From: Mesostigma viride
Lineage: Eukaryota; Streptophyta; Mesostigmatophyceae; Mesostigmatales; Mesostigmataceae
Reading direction: 5' to 3'
DNA length: 64,000 nt
Assembly: GCA_009746045.1 (NCBI GenBank)
Contig: RPFO01000115.1
Location: 1,411,234 to 1,475,233 of the forward strand
Shown here: positions 1-10,720 of the stretch, one piece after another
How positions within the stretch are numbered: position 1 is the first letter of the stretch
Layout: each line of letters opens with the position of its first letter
Program-made: the position numbers and the translations under genes
The notes under the pieces: model-generated
Seen by the model: the letters and a program-made list of their open reading frames with translations, nothing else
What the model was told of the DNA's origin: nothing
Databases searched by the model: none

Positions 1-1
1 T

Positions 2-3000
2 CCAACCGCGGGGGAGCCGATGGGGCAAAGTGTCCAGGGATCAACGCGTGGGGATGGGTCCGACAGGGCTGGGGAGGCAAGTCCATCGACGGCGAATGGG
101 GGGCTCAGGCCATCGGTGGGGGTGCCAAGGGGCAGCTTGTCATCAGCATCCCCGTCACTCTCCGTGGGGGCAGCAGAGCGTGGCGCATGGCGTGGCGAGG
201 AGGCAGCGGTGGGCAGTGCCTTGCAAGCACCGCCATCGCATGCCACCAGGGGGGCAGGGAGTGGCACCGGCGACGCGCGGGGTACACAGCGTGGCCATGC
301 TGCGGGTGTCATGGGATCGAGCGGCGGGAGGGCCGAAGCAGGGAGTGCGACGGGGAGCGCCGCGCTTGGGAGTGGGGCCGGGGCCGGGGGGCAAGTCTCA
401 TCCAACGGTGCGGTGGGGGGCGAGCTGCCCAGCCGTATACCGTTGCCGGGGCAGCATAAACAAGCGGTCTCCCAGGGGGGGCCGGATGGCGCGAGGACGG
501 AATGGGACGACACGTTTGCGACCGAGGCTAGTAACCTGTCTGTAGAACTCGGGTCTGTGCCGGGTGGCAGTGCAAACCATAGGAATGGGGCGGTCCCGTC
601 TCGAGGTGCATCGCTGTCATCTTTGGTGTGTGGTCCACAGGGCTCCGACCGGTTTGATCTCGACACCCAAGCGGACTGGGCTGAGCCTGGCGAGTACCCC
701 GGCGTGATGGCTCGGCACGCCTCGTCGGACAACATGTGTGCGCCAGCCGTCGCGGTGGTAGCGCGTGCCTCCTCGGCGCCTTGGGGCAGGCCTCCCACGG
801 GTCCGGAAGATGTGAAGCGAGAGTCCTCGCAGACGCGGCTACGCTCCGCCTCAAGTGCAGGTGGCCGCGAGAGGCCAGAGCCGTTGGACCCAGGGCCGGG
901 GGCAGATGCCAGCGCGATGATGGCTCCTGAGAGGAACCATCGCGGCCATCGCAGCGCCAGTGGCAGCAGCCGCAGCAGCAGTACCAGCGCAGGGGGTGGC
1001 CGTGGTGGCCACGGTGGCGCATTGGCTCCTTTTGACCGCGTCCATACTGCGGAGCCCAGCCATGCCGCGGTGGCAGGACGTGCAACCACGGCAGTGGCAG
1101 ACTCACTGGCCGCCGCGCTGCCACCACCGCAGCTGCGTGTGCCACCCACGCATGTGGACGCCCTCACGCAGCAGCTGATGCGGTTTAAAGCCAAGTACTC
1201 GGGCGCGGCGGCGCAGGAGGGGGCCGGCCGCGTGGCACAAGGCGCCGTGGATGCTAGTTTTGCTCCGGGATCCCATGCGTTTGCCAGCATGCCTGCATTC
1301 CTACCAGGTGCGGAAGTGCCCCATGGGCGCGACGAGCTGCTCTTCAGCGCGTCCGAGGAGGATATGCTAGTGTGTGGCGCTCTGCCTGGGGCGGCGCCCA
1401 CGCACAGCCATGGAGGTGGTGGGAGGGGTGGCCACATGCCGGGTGGCAGTGAGCATGGAGCGACGCGTCCTGCCGTGTACGTGCCAAGTTCGGGGGGTAT
1501 GCACCGCAGCCAATCGAGCCAGGGCCTGGCAGATAGCCCAGGGGCCGGCAGGAGCCGCGATCGTGACGGTGGCAAGCATCGTGGCATGCGCAAGTCAACG
1601 TCCTTTGTGGAGGTGGGGGGGGCTGAGCAGGGCCTGGTGCGTCCTGCTTGGGGGGAGCGAGATGACAGGCACGGCAGTAGAGGAGGCAGGAGGGTTGTAT
1701 TGGCAACGGACTCGGGGTCATATGTTGGGGAGGGGCGTGGAGTGGAGGGGGAGCGTGCTGGGGGCAGCGTGCGCGGACCGCCGCCACGGCTTTCTGAGTC
1801 TGGTAATGATTCTGCTGGTCACGCGGGCGGCAGCAGAGGTGCCCATGCCCATGCCGCGGCCCGCTGGCACGACGAGGCAGGTCACCAAGCAGCGCACCAG
1901 GGCGTCGCCACTTTGCGCCACGATCACGAAGGGAAAGGGCATGAGGAGGGCCAGGGACACTGGGACGGGAACAGCCACCGTGACAGGTATGCTCGCCGGG
2001 AGGGGCATGAGCATCATGAGGGGCCGGGCCACCATGGCGGCGGTCGTTCCCGTTTGGCCAGGCGCAGTGACCCAGTGGCATCGCTGCAGATGCCGGGATG
2101 GGAGCGCGAGCTGCTGGACCAGCTTGATTCTTTCCGCCGCAGCATGAATGCACGGGTTCCCGCACATGCACGTGCCAAGGGGGATACCGTTGGTGATGAC
2201 GCTGCCGCACGTCACGATCCGGGTAGGGAGCACGAGGGGCGGGGCCGGCGGGAACGTTCCAGGGACAGCAGGGAGCCCGCGTTGCTGGCAGATGGCAGCA
2301 GCGTGCGCGGTGATGTACGTGAGTGGCCCCTGGCACATGGCGTGGCAGATGTGGGAAGCCAGGGTCGCTCCCTTGACGTCGCCCACCTTCATGCGAGGAG
2401 CCGGCATGGGGCCACCAACACGTCGGTTGGTTCACAACGGGTGACCGGGCCATCACCACACACGGCAGCGGGCACAGCAGCACCGACGGTGTTTGGGGGG
2501 GGAGGCACGCACGCATACGGGATGTCATCAACTCGGACACGTTCCTTTCCGTGGGATGGCATGCTGCCGCAGCAGGCAGCGGTTGGCGACGCCCGCATGC
2601 CCACTCCCTGGGACCCTGCTGTCGCTGTTACCTCAGCCATGGAAGCCTCGACCAGTGCAGCCCCTGGCGACGCCACGCCCGCACCCACCGCGCGGCTCTC
2701 ATTCTCAACAGCGTTCAAGCGGGCGCCCGTGGCCGCATCGTGGGACAACCGGCTCGAGCGCGCGGAGGCGTGGCGCACGCGGGACGAGGGTGAGCAGCTG
2801 CAGGGGGAGGGCGAGGGCAGGCGATCACCAAGGCAGCGCAGCCACGACAAGGATGCAGCGGTGGGTGGTGCTGACGTGGGGCGGGCGCAGCACACCTCGG
2901 CAGCATTCTCGGGGAGGCACTGGCGAGGCGTGGCGGATGGAAAGGACACGCGCAGGCGCCAGCGGGCAGCGGGTGGCGACATGGTGGGTGAAGATTGGAG

Positions 3001-4597
3001 GGGCGAGCTGGCAGGTACGCCAGAGGGGGCGGAGGGGGTGACAAGCCGACGGCGCAGTCGCAGCCGCAGCCGCAGCGGCAGCCGCAGCCGGCGGCAGCAT
3101 AAGGCGGGTGCCACGCGGCCATTTCTATCGCCGGAGCTGGTCCTCCACCATACGCTGCAGCGCGCGTGGGGCCGGCTGGACAAGGGCCAGCAACGACACG
3201 GCGGCGGTGCGCACTTGTCGCCGTCGTCAAGAACATCATCCGGGTCGTCTGCGAGTGAGGACGAGGGGGCGCATTTACAGCGCATGGTGGTGGCGGGCGA
3301 CAGGGCAAGGGACTTGAGGAAGAGGCTGACCCTGGCCAGCGGGTGGTTGTTTGATGACGGCACATTTGACGGGGCGGCTGTATCCATGCCCGCGGGCCAG
3401 ATGCAAGGGGAGGCAGGGCAGCGGTGGGACCATGGGGCAGCGGCAGGGGTTGCCTCGGTCGCCACGTTCCTGCCCACTGCGCCGCTCCCTCTGACCACCA
3501 CGGCGGCTGGCCCTGGGTGGTGCATCCATGTGGCACGCGACGAGAGCTGCCAGGTGGAGCTGCGCAGCACCAATGGCGTGGCGGTGGTCTCGGTCGTGCA
3601 CTCTGGGGTTGGCTCGGCTCAGAACAGTTTGCATGGGGATAATGGCATGGCCGGCTTCAACGGGGAGATCAACACGCCGGCATCGGAGCTGCCCATCGGC
3701 GAGGCATCCACTGAGGTACCACATGCTGGCATCTCATTGGGTGATGGGGAGGTAGCGCGGGATGGCAGCCGGGCAGGGGAGGCTGGGGAGGCTGGCACGG
3801 ATGCCAGCATCAAGGCATCAGCTGCGGGTGATTCGTTGGATACGACGGCCAGCATGGGGCCTGTCCCTGGCACAGGCATGGCCGGAAATGTGTCTGCAGC
3901 AGTGGCTGACAGTGGTGGCAGGGAACTGACCCCAGAACAGCCCCACCAGCTGAGTGAGCAGCTGGCCAGGCTGGAGCGCCAGCTAATGTCACTGGTGGAG
4001 AAGCACGCGAACCGGTTGCCGGAGCTGGTGCGTGCTGCGGCAGGGGACGTGAGCAGCTCAGACGAGATGCCACCGAGCGATGGCTCTGGGAGATGGGCAG
4101 CCCCGCTACCGCTGGCCCGGTGGGGGTCTTTAACAGATGAAGAAGAGGGGTCTGGCCCCTCAGGCCTGGGTGTAAGGGATGGGATGCAGCTCAGTGCAGG
4201 GAGGCAGGACCAAGGAGGTGTGTCCGCGAGGGCAGAGGGTCTATCGTCCATGAATGGCATGCAAGCTGCTGACAGGAGCTCAGGAGGACAGGCGGACCCA
4301 AGGGTCTACGGTCAGGGCGAGGCAGGGGCGCGGACAAACACAGCGGTGCATGAGAGCCACCGGGCTGCATGGGAGCCGCCCTCGATTGCAGGGGCGCGCA
4401 GCAGCACGTTGGCACGAGGCCCCCCAGGGGAGGATGCCCTTGAGATCGCGACAAAGTTGCTAGATCGTGACTTGGATGAGCTCAAAGCAGAGTGCAGCAG
4501 TGCTGGCAGCTACTTATCGTCACCTCGCTGGCCCACACACCACAGCGTGGCTCCTGCAAGTATGTCGTTCTTCTCTCCAGTTGCACGGCCCTTTTGA
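2..4597 (+). CDS. Low-complexity protein of unknown function (5' end outside window)
   Basis: A single open frame runs from the left edge to a TGA at 4595-4597. The first ATG is at 20, but codons before it are open, so this is probably the last exon or the 3' part of a larger gene. From that ATG it encodes 1525 residues rich in Gly, Ser, Ala, Arg and His. An Arg/Ser dipeptide run lies at about residues 1009-1027. A short Leu/Gln/Glu segment at about 1305-1335 (LSEQLARLERQLMSLVEKH) could form a coiled coil. The end is acidic then Ser/Pro-rich. I see no enzyme domain, membrane segment or targeting signal. Uninterrupted coding over 4.6 kb at high GC supports a real gene, although high GC also lengthens chance frames. 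Large disordered proteins of this kind are common in chlorophytes. I assign no function. Confidence 0.6.
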   Translation, partial: PTAGEPMGQSVQGSTRGDGSDRAGEASPSTANGGLRPSVGVPRGSLSSASPSLSVGAAERGAWRGEEAAVGSALQAPPSHATRGAGSGTGDARGTQRGHAAGVMGSSGGRAEAGSATGSAALGSGAGAGGQVSSNGAVGGELPSRIPLPGQHKQAVSQGGPDGARTEWDDTFATEASNLSVELGSVPGGSANHRNGAVPSRGASLSSLVCGPQGSDRFDLDTQADWAEPGEYPGVMARHASSDNMCAPAVAVVARASSAPWGRPPTGPEDVKRESSQTRLRSASSAGGRERPEPLDPGPGADASAMMAPERNHRGHRSASGSSRSSSTSAGGGRGGHGGALAPFDRVHTAEPSHAAVAGRATTAVADSLAAALPPPQLRVPPTHVDALTQQLMRFKAKYSGAAAQEGAGRVAQGAVDASFAPGSHAFASMPAFLPGAEVPHGRDELLFSASEEDMLVCGALPGAAPTHSHGGGGRGGHMPGGSEHGATRPAVYVPSSGGMHRSQSSQGLADSPGAGRSRDRDGGKHRGMRKSTSFVEVGGAEQGLVRPAWGERDDRHGSRGGRRVVLATDSGSYVGEGRGVEGERAGGSVRGPPPRLSESGNDSAGHAGGSRGAHAHAAARWHDEAGHQAAHQGVATLRHDHEGKGHEEGQGHWDGNSHRDRYARREGHEHHEGPGHHGGGRSRLARRSDPVASLQMPGWERELLDQLDSFRRSMNARVPAHARAKGDTVGDDAAARHDPGREHEGRGRRERSRDSREPALLADGSSVRGDVREWPLAHGVADVGSQGRSLDVAHLHARSRHGATNTSVGSQRVTGPSPHTAAGTAAPTVFGGGGTHAYGMSSTRTRSFPWDGMLPQQAAVGDARMPTPWDPAVAVTSAMEASTSAAPGDATPAPTARLSFSTAFKRAPVAASWDNRLERAEAWRTRDEGEQLQGEGEGRRSPRQRSHDKDAAVGGADVGRAQHTSAAFSGRHWRGVADGKDTRRRQRAAGGDMVGEDWRGELAGTPEGAEGVTSRRRSRSRSRSGSRSRRQHKAGATRPFLSPELVLHHTLQRAWGRLDKGQQRHGGGAHLSPSSRTSSGSSASEDEGAHLQRMVVAGDRARDLRKRLTLASGWLFDDGTFDGAAVSMPAGQMQGEAGQRWDHGAAAGVASVATFLPTAPLPLTTTAAGPGWCIHVARDESCQVELRSTNGVAVVSVVHSGVGSAQNSLHGDNGMAGFNGEINTPASELPIGEASTEVPHAGISLGDGEVARDGSRAGEAGEAGTDASIKASAAGDSLDTTASMGPVPGTGMAGNVSAAVADSGGRELTPEQPHQLSEQLARLERQLMSLVEKHANRLPELVRAAAGDVSSSDEMPPSDGSGRWAAPLPLARWGSLTDEEEGSGPSGLGVRDGMQLSAGRQDQGGVSARAEGLSSMNGMQAADRSSGGQADPRVYGQGEAGARTNTAVHESHRAAWEPPSIAGARSSTLARGPPGEDALEIATKLLDRDLDELKAECSSAGSYLSSPRWPTHHSVAPASMSFFSPVARPF

Positions 4598-5177
4598 AAT
4601 TTACGCAGGCTATTAGGGTTCGCTTGTTCTTGTTTCCGTGTGGGACAGCATCTAAGTTATGTCGCAGGTATGAATTCTGGCCTGTATTAAATTATTGGCA
4701 TTCACGCATCATGTATATTCCGGTTACGAGGTGCTGGCTTGTGGAGGTCCAGAGTGCAGCCGTGGTCAACCTGGGTCCTGGAGTCACCTTCGCACGGTTT
4801 CCGCCGTTGCGTGGCCCAAGTTGAGTAGTACTCCTATTCACATTCACCGCCGTGGGGCTAGCTGTTAGAGTCGATCCACTGGTTCATATTGGGGAATTTT
4901 GGACGCACTCCGGTAAAGAGCTTTTTTGCACTTGGGCCATATAGCTTGGGATGCCTTCGATCAGATCAGGAGATCCCTATAGTCGCAACATCATGCAAGA
5001 GGTCCTTTGTTCGAATCCAGTATTGTCCCAAAAAATCACACAATCTATATCAGCTATGAGTAGCATTCCGTGTACACGACAGAACTGTGGCATAAAGTTA
5101 TTCCAGTTCAGAGTTCTTCAAATGGTCTTTTTGCCAGTGAGACACTGGTGATGTAATGTATGTTTTATGTAAGTTTA
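4598..5177 (+). other. Probable 3' untranslated region
   Basis: No coding signal is seen. TGTAA, the usual chlorophyte polyadenylation signal, occurs at 5152-5156 and 5168-5172, about 560 bases after the stop of the preceding frame. Long 3' UTRs are normal in chlorophytes, so this stretch is plausibly its 3' UTR. Confidence 0.3.
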
Positions 5178-5249
5178 TCAAGGAGACAACCAGCGCAGGC
5201 CAGAAATCGGGAGAATCTGGACCATGGTAGCTCGAGCCTGCCGTTATCG
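5178..5249 (+). repeat. Dispersed repeat R1, copy 1
   Basis: A segment of about 70 bp beginning AGACAACCAGCGCAGGCCAG and ending CTCGAGCCTGCCGTTATC. It recurs at 5462-5570 in the same orientation and at 5791-5912 and 26951-27042 inverted. Short fragments lie at about 6860-6890 and 32195-32212. No coding potential. It is a dispersed repeat of unknown class. Confidence 0.7.
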
Positions 5250-5292
5250 ATCTTGTCCGCGTGTTTATGTTTAAGTTAATTTATGAATGAAT

Positions 5293-5350
5293 ATTTAATT
5301 AATGACATACCTCCGGGTGGGGAGGATATGTGAAGTATATCCCTGAGAAA
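5293..5350 (-). repeat. Retroposon 3'-end fragment with TTAA-type tail
   Basis: Read on the minus strand, this ends in a C-rich/G-rich hairpin (CCTCCCCACCCGGAGG) followed by a TTAATTAA tail. The same arrangement is seen at 5920-5975, 7251-7370, 10398-10470 and 29193-29340. Two of those belong to elements with an ORF1-like C-terminus, so this is probably a truncated copy of that retroposon group. Confidence 0.5.
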
Positions 5351-5380
5351 GGGTAAATGCAGCAATGGTGCTCACCACTA

Positions 5381-5912
5381 GACACTCCCGGCCAGTAAGG
5401 CTGGAAACACACGCCCTGATCAAGCAAGCTGTTTCTGGCTCCACCCTCGAGCTAGGTCATCTATCAAAGAGACAACCAGCGCAGGCCAGAAATCGGGAGA
5501 ATCCGGACCATGGTAGCTCGAGCCTGCCGTTATCTTTTCCGCGTTTTCGAGTCGTTCAGGATGATGAAGATGAATGGTGATGGAAATGTGTATCCTTGTG
5601 CATTGAAATTATGGCTGGCTTACGTGTGGAGCGACTAGATGACCTAGACGGTGGGGCCGGAAACAGCATGCTTGATCAGGGCGTGTGTTTCTAGCCTAAC
5701 TGGCCGGGAGTGTCTATAGTCGCTCTACACGTAAGCCGGCCATAATTTCAATGCACAAGGCTACACATTTCCATCTCCATTCATAAATTCATCATCCTGA
5801 ACGACTCAAAAATGCAGACAAGATAACGGCAGGCTCGAGCAACCATGGTCCGGATTCTCCCGCGATCGATTGCAATTCTGGCCTGCGCTCTGGTTGTCTC
5901 CGGCCTTGATAT
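5381..5912. repeat. Interleaved inverted repeats X-Y-X'-Y'
   Basis: Segment X (5381-5463) is the reverse complement of X' (5635-5716). Segment Y (5464-5634, containing repeat R1) is the reverse complement of Y' (5717-5912). The order X-Y-X'-Y' is interleaved, so both pairings cannot form as one simple hairpin. Similarity is high but imperfect, with small indels in Y'. It contains R1 copies 2 and 3. Confidence 0.75.
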
Positions 5913-5919
5913 CAAATAA

Positions 5920-5975
5920 AATAAAATTAAATTATTACATGACTCCGTTGGGAGATGATCATGTAGCACATATTC
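5920..5975 (-). repeat. Retroposon 3'-end fragment with AT-rich tail
   Basis: On the minus strand this reads GTGCTACATGATCATCTCCC, then the CCAACGGAG hairpin arm, then an AATTTAATTT-like tail. It matches the 3' end of the better preserved elements at 7251-7795 and 29193-29640. Confidence 0.5.
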
Positions 5976-7240
5976 CCTTGCTATCTTGGATGGATGGAGG
6001 TGGGCGAAGCCGCGAAACCGAACTAAGATAACTCCAAGCTGATCTACAACTCAGCAATAAAGCGCCCCTTCCTCTTGGGGGGATCGCCGGAGGGGGCTTG
6101 CCCACAGGGGCTGGTGTGTAAGCCTGGCCCAATCGTCTTCCATGCACTTTTTCTTGTTCTGCATAGCAGTCAAAGCAAGAGAGAGGGAGTTCAAATGCGA
6201 TGTTCAAACATAGCTGGGACCACTAGGTCGGCCAGCAGCTGCTGGGCCGGTAGGTCATGGCATGTTTACCCATCTTTCTAGGAATGTCCTTGGGGCCAGG
6301 CCAGGTCAGGATATGCCGCCCTGGTTGGCCAAGCTGCTGGGGGCCGGCCAGACCGAGTTCGGTGTCGACCTGACTGGTGCGAGCAAGATGTCCTACGAAT
6401 GCTATCCTACGCTGCCTAATCTCGTCCGAAATGCGAGGAATTAATTAATAAATTAATTAAACTCGTGCTCCCGTTGGGGAGTCACGGAGCACCGAAGTGC
6501 TTTTAATCCCTGTGTGTGCACTACAGGAGAAAGGGCAGAGATGCGAGGAATACCCAGGTGATACTAAAGACTCTAAGGACCGGCCTATGTGTGGAAAACC
6601 CTAGGTATACGTTCAGGGCCTGTCGGGAGCATCCTGATCGATAACCGTCAGCCGTGTGGCCATGCGTGTCCGTGAGCGTCCATGCCTCCGTGAGCGCCTT
6701 AGGTGAGCACTGGGAGGACCAGGACCTTGAAGAGCATGCGCTTGCGATGATCGCCCATGCAGGGCCTTATTATATCGATCATTGCCAGTAGGTGATGAGC
6801 GAACGAGGCCAAACCCAGGTCAGGCCGATGCGGGTGTCCATATCATCTTTTCTCTGCATGGCCTGCGCTGGTTGTCTCCTTGACATCATCGATCGCGGCG
6901 GTGTCGGGGAGCATGCTCCCCAGCAGTTTGAAGCGTGGTCACGGAACGGCAGGACCTCCGTCCCGTCGATCTAGCAGCCGCGGCGGCTGCGGGCGACTGG
7001 TAGCCCCAATCACTGATCGCCTCGGTTTTGACAATTTAATCTCCAACCCCACCGGGCCCGCGCCTCCAAGCCCAGACAGTCCACACTCCTTGATATGGGC
7101 TTTCTCTATTCTAAGCAAGAACCTGCCAGTGGCCGGTGATGTAAACTGCCACCTGCATGCTAGTCGGGGTGCATGCACGAGGTCAGTGCACCTGTTAAGG
7201 GCTTCTGACAGTCGGTTGAGTTTCAAGTACCGCCTTCTTG
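5976..7240. other. Intergenic, no gene seen
   Basis: Only short open frames without recognisable domains are present. A retroposon 3' end lies at 6440-6515 and a short R1 fragment at about 6860-6890. I see no RNA gene or promoter I can support. Confidence 0.5.
6440..6515 (-). repeat. Hairpin plus TTAA-tail retroposon end (family T)
   Basis: Minus-strand reading gives GCTCCGTGACTCCCCAACGG, then GAGCACGAGT, then an AATTAATTAA tail. Other copies lie at 9727-9785, 10018-10062 and 26527-26590, and a tail-less one at 9870-9915. The hairpin GTGCTCC...GGAGCAC directly before the tail is the constant element. Confidence 0.6.
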
Positions 7241-7250
7241 GAAACCTCAT

Positions 7251-7795
7251 TGAATTGAATTGAATTGTAACATAACTCCGTTGGGAGTATATGTAGCACA
7301 TAGCCCTTGAGAGGGGGGGCATATGGCCTATCATACATCCTAAGCTACTTCCTGCAAGGGTGGGGATGTAAAGGACCCTTGCTCTAGGTGCACCAGGGCA
7401 CGTGCATCCCCATGATCTTCAAGCTATGCCCAGCGAAGGGGGAGCCTGTCATGGGGGGGAAGATCAGCATAGCTATACAAAGAAGCTAGGGCATGGCGTC
7501 TCAGCAGAGAGCTACTCCCTGCATGGGCACAGCATAACTAAATAAAGCTAGGCATCATCTGGAGTGTGGCTCATCATAGGCACACATGTACACGATTAAA
7601 TAAAGCGCGTGGCTTAGCTGGGATAGGGCCTCTAAGAGGCGTACATGTACATTCTGATCTGGCGTACATGTACATGGCCACGGTCTATCTAGTCTACACT
7701 ACTACTGCTGTATTCCCCTAAGCTGGGGCGTCTGGAGTCGCTGGGGCCGCGGTGGTCGAGGGGGTCGCCTGCCAGGGCTTGTGGCCGACGTAGAT
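7251..7795 (-). mobile_element. 5'-truncated ORF1-only retroposon with target duplication
   Basis: The insertion lies between two copies of GAAACCTCAT (7241-7250 and 7796-7805), a 10 bp target-site duplication. On the minus strand it begins with about 26 codons matching the C-terminus of the ORF1 protein encoded at 30024-31046 (HKPWQ motif), with its stop at 7718-7720. A 3' UTR of about 450 bp, CCAACGGAG hairpin, and repeated TTCAA tail follow. The 3' UTR matches 29225-29640. Direct repeats, 3' tail and 5' truncation are hallmarks of target-primed reverse transcription. Confidence 0.8.
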
Positions 7796-7914
7796 GAAAC
7801 CTCATAACTCAGTTTTCAATACTGATCTATCCAAAAGTCCTCGAATAAAAGCCCGGCAAACGTTCACAAAACAAAGGATGTAACAACAAATCATTTTTGC
7901 TTGTTACAGCTACG

Positions 7915-8030
7915 CTGCCCATGTTCGCAATGAGGACCTGTACCTCGGCATGCCATATATCACCAGCACCATAAAGCAACGGCGCCTACAGTTAGTAGGG
8001 CACTTAGCTCGCACCAATCAGGTAGACACC
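7915..8030 (+). pseudogene. Degenerate non-LTR retrotransposon C-terminal fragment
   Basis: The frame reads YAAHVRNEDLYLGMPYI followed by a RRLQLVGHLAR motif. The R-N-E-x-L-Y ... RR-x-L-x-x-x-GH-x-x-R pattern is typical of the segment after the reverse transcriptase in many non-LTR elements. Nothing upstream or downstream extends it into an intact domain, and the reading frame to 8345 then becomes Pro/Gly-rich and unrecognisable. It differs from the LINE family at 23172-25402. Confidence 0.5.
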
Positions 8031-8397
8031 CCTTGTGGCCCCCCCGCGGGGCTGCGCCCTCAGCTAGCTGGCCGGCCGCCTCCTTACGTACGACGTGGGC
8101 CGGGCGCCCTGCCATGCTCGACGGGCCACAAGGCCCGCACCTTCAAAGAACAGCTAACTAGTAGAGGATGCATGGGGGCCCTAGGCCTCTCCGTGATTTG
8201 GAATGTTCAATATGATGGACAAGGCCAAGTGGGCCCAGGTCATACAGGACAACGACCCCCCCTCCGTGGGGAAGCGCCCGCGTTTGCAAACACTCGGGAT
8301 CGAAGCACGCCAGACGGGTCCCACAGGGTAGACAGCTTAGACTAGAGTTGGCTTGATGTTACAAGTAGATAGATGAGACCGGCAGGATTGTGTGTCC

Positions 8398-9724
8398 CCA
8401 TCCATCCATCCATCCATCCATCCATCCATCCATCCATCCATCCATCCATCCATCCATCCATCCATCCATCCATCCATCCATCCATCCATCCATCCATCCA
8501 TCCATCCATCCATCCATCCATCCATCCATCCATCCATCCATCCATCCATCCATCCATCCATCCATCCATCCATCCATCCATCCATCCATCCATCCATCCA
8601 TCCATCCATCCATCCATCCATCCATCCATCCATCCATCCATCCATCCATCCATCCATCCATCCATCCATCCATCCATCCATCCATCCATCCATCCATCCA
8701 TCCATCCATCCATCCATCCATCCATCCATCCATCCATCCATCCATCCATCCATCCATCCATCCATCCATCCATCCATCCATCCATCCATCCATCCATCCA
8801 TCCATCCATCCATCCATCCATCCATCCATCCATCCATCCATCCATCCATCCATCCATCCATCCATCCATCCATCCATCCATCCATCCATCCATCCATCCA
8901 TCCATCCATCCATCCATCCATCCATCCATCCATCCATCCATCCATCCATCCATCCATCCATCCATCCATCCATCCATCCATCCATCCATCCATCCATCCA
9001 TCCATCCATCCATCCATCCATCCATCCATCCATGGATCATCCATCCATCCATCCATCCATCCATCCATCCATCCATCCATCCATCCATCCATCCATCCAT
9101 CCATCCATCCATCCATCCATCAATGCATCCATCCATCCATCCATCCATCCATCCATCCATCCATCCATCCATCCATCCATCCATCCATCCATCCATCCAT
9201 CCATCCATCCATCCATCCATCCATCCATCCATCCATCCATCCATCCATCCATCCATCCATCCATCCATCCATCCATCCATCCATCCATCCATCCATCCAT
9301 CCATCCATCCATCCATCCATCCATCCATCCATCCATCCATCCATCCATCCATCCATCCATCCATCCATCCATCCATCCATCCATCCATCCATCCATCCAT
9401 CCATCCATCCATCCATCCATCCATCCATCCATCCATCCATCCATCCATCCATCCATCCATCCATCCATCCATCCATCCATCCATCCATCCATCCATCCAT
9501 CCATCCATCCATCCATCCATCCATCCATCCATCCATCCATCCATCCATCCATCCATCCATCCATCCATCCATCCAAAATTGATTAATTAATCCATCCATC
9601 CATCCATCCATCCATCCATCCATCCATCCATCCATCCATCCATCCATCCATCCATCCATCCATCCATCCATCCATCCATCCATCCATCCATCCATCCATC
9701 CATCCATCCATCCATCCATCCATC
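8398..9724. repeat. (ATCC)n / (GGAT)n tetranucleotide array, 1.3 kb
   Basis: This is a near-perfect run of the four-base unit, about 330 copies. It has only three interruptions: GGATCA at about 9034-9039, CAATG at about 9121-9125, and AAAATTGATTAATTAAT at about 9575-9591. Because four is not a multiple of three, most frames are open; the resulting IHPS or MDGW repeat peptides are artefacts. The array abuts a family T retroposon end at 9727. Confidence 0.98.
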
Positions 9725-9726
9725 GG

Positions 9727-10470
9727 GGTTAATGCTCCGTGACTCCCCAACGGGAGCACGAGTCTAATTAATTAATTAATTAATAAAGTCGCTGTGGCAT
9801 GAGGGAAGGGGGCCGGGGGGGTAGACCTCTGCCCCCTTCCCGCTGTGCAGTGTGCACACTCAACTAGGGATTAATAAAGCACTCTGGTGCTCCGTGACTC
9901 CCCAACGGGAGCACGTCAGCTATATACCATTGGGGTCCCGATGATGCCTGCAGACGATATTTGTTTAAACTTCTGTGTAATTTTTTTCCTAATGATATTA
10001 GCATAGTACTCCGTGACATTAATTAATTAATTAATTAGACTCGTGCTCCCGTTGCTCCCATGCGCAAAGGCATGACTTCCGTGACATGCCTTTGCGCATG
10101 ACACGCAAGTACTTACTTACTTACTTATACCATTGGGGCATGATGCATGACGATCTTTGTTTCTAACTTTTGTGTTACGATATAGTGAGATTAGCGTAGT
10201 ACTCGAGGACTGGCACACATGCCTCTGCGCATGAGATGGAAGCACTTACTAACTGGAGACATCAACATGGTGTTTCTGTGTCTTATCTATCACTCGCCAG
10301 TGTCAGCGCAGCTATTGGCACCCAGACTTACCAACATAAGATTATTCGGACACAGACACCCAGTGGCTTGCCAACCACCCACTGGGCATGAGACTTTTGT
10401 GTCGCCCTAATTAAGAACATAACTCCCTGGGGAGGATATATCACACATCCCTGAGAAGGGGCATATGGTT
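9727..10470. repeat. Cluster of retroposon 3' ends and short tandem repeats
   Basis: The stretch holds family T ends at 9727-9785 (plus, with TTAA tail), 9870-9915 (plus, no tail) and 10018-10062 (minus, TTAA tail). A CTTA run lies at about 10110-10128. A minus-strand 3' end resembling the ORF1 element family lies at 10398-10470. The sequence at about 9930-10000 is partly repeated at about 10130-10210. No gene is visible. Confidence 0.6.
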
Positions 10471-10720
10471 TTTAATAGATTCTAGGCGACAACCGGCAGG
10501 TGGTGGGTGTTAACTGCCACCTACTCGGGGTGCACAACTGAGGTGCACCTGCACCACCATGTATTCCAGCCGCTGTGTCGCCCTAATCGGAACTATTTTT
10601 TTAGTTCCGTTACAGAGGTCCAACCGCTGCATCTGCATCGTAGTGGGCGAGGTTCCCACCTAGTCATAAAAAACTTTGGGCACCAACTTAATCCATGTTT
10701 CACTAAGTGATTCAATGCAC

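Noticed and set aside
8337-9719. Long frames encoding IHPS or MDGW repeats on both strands
   Set aside because: They follow automatically from a stop-free four-base repeat read in three phases and have no independent coding evidence.
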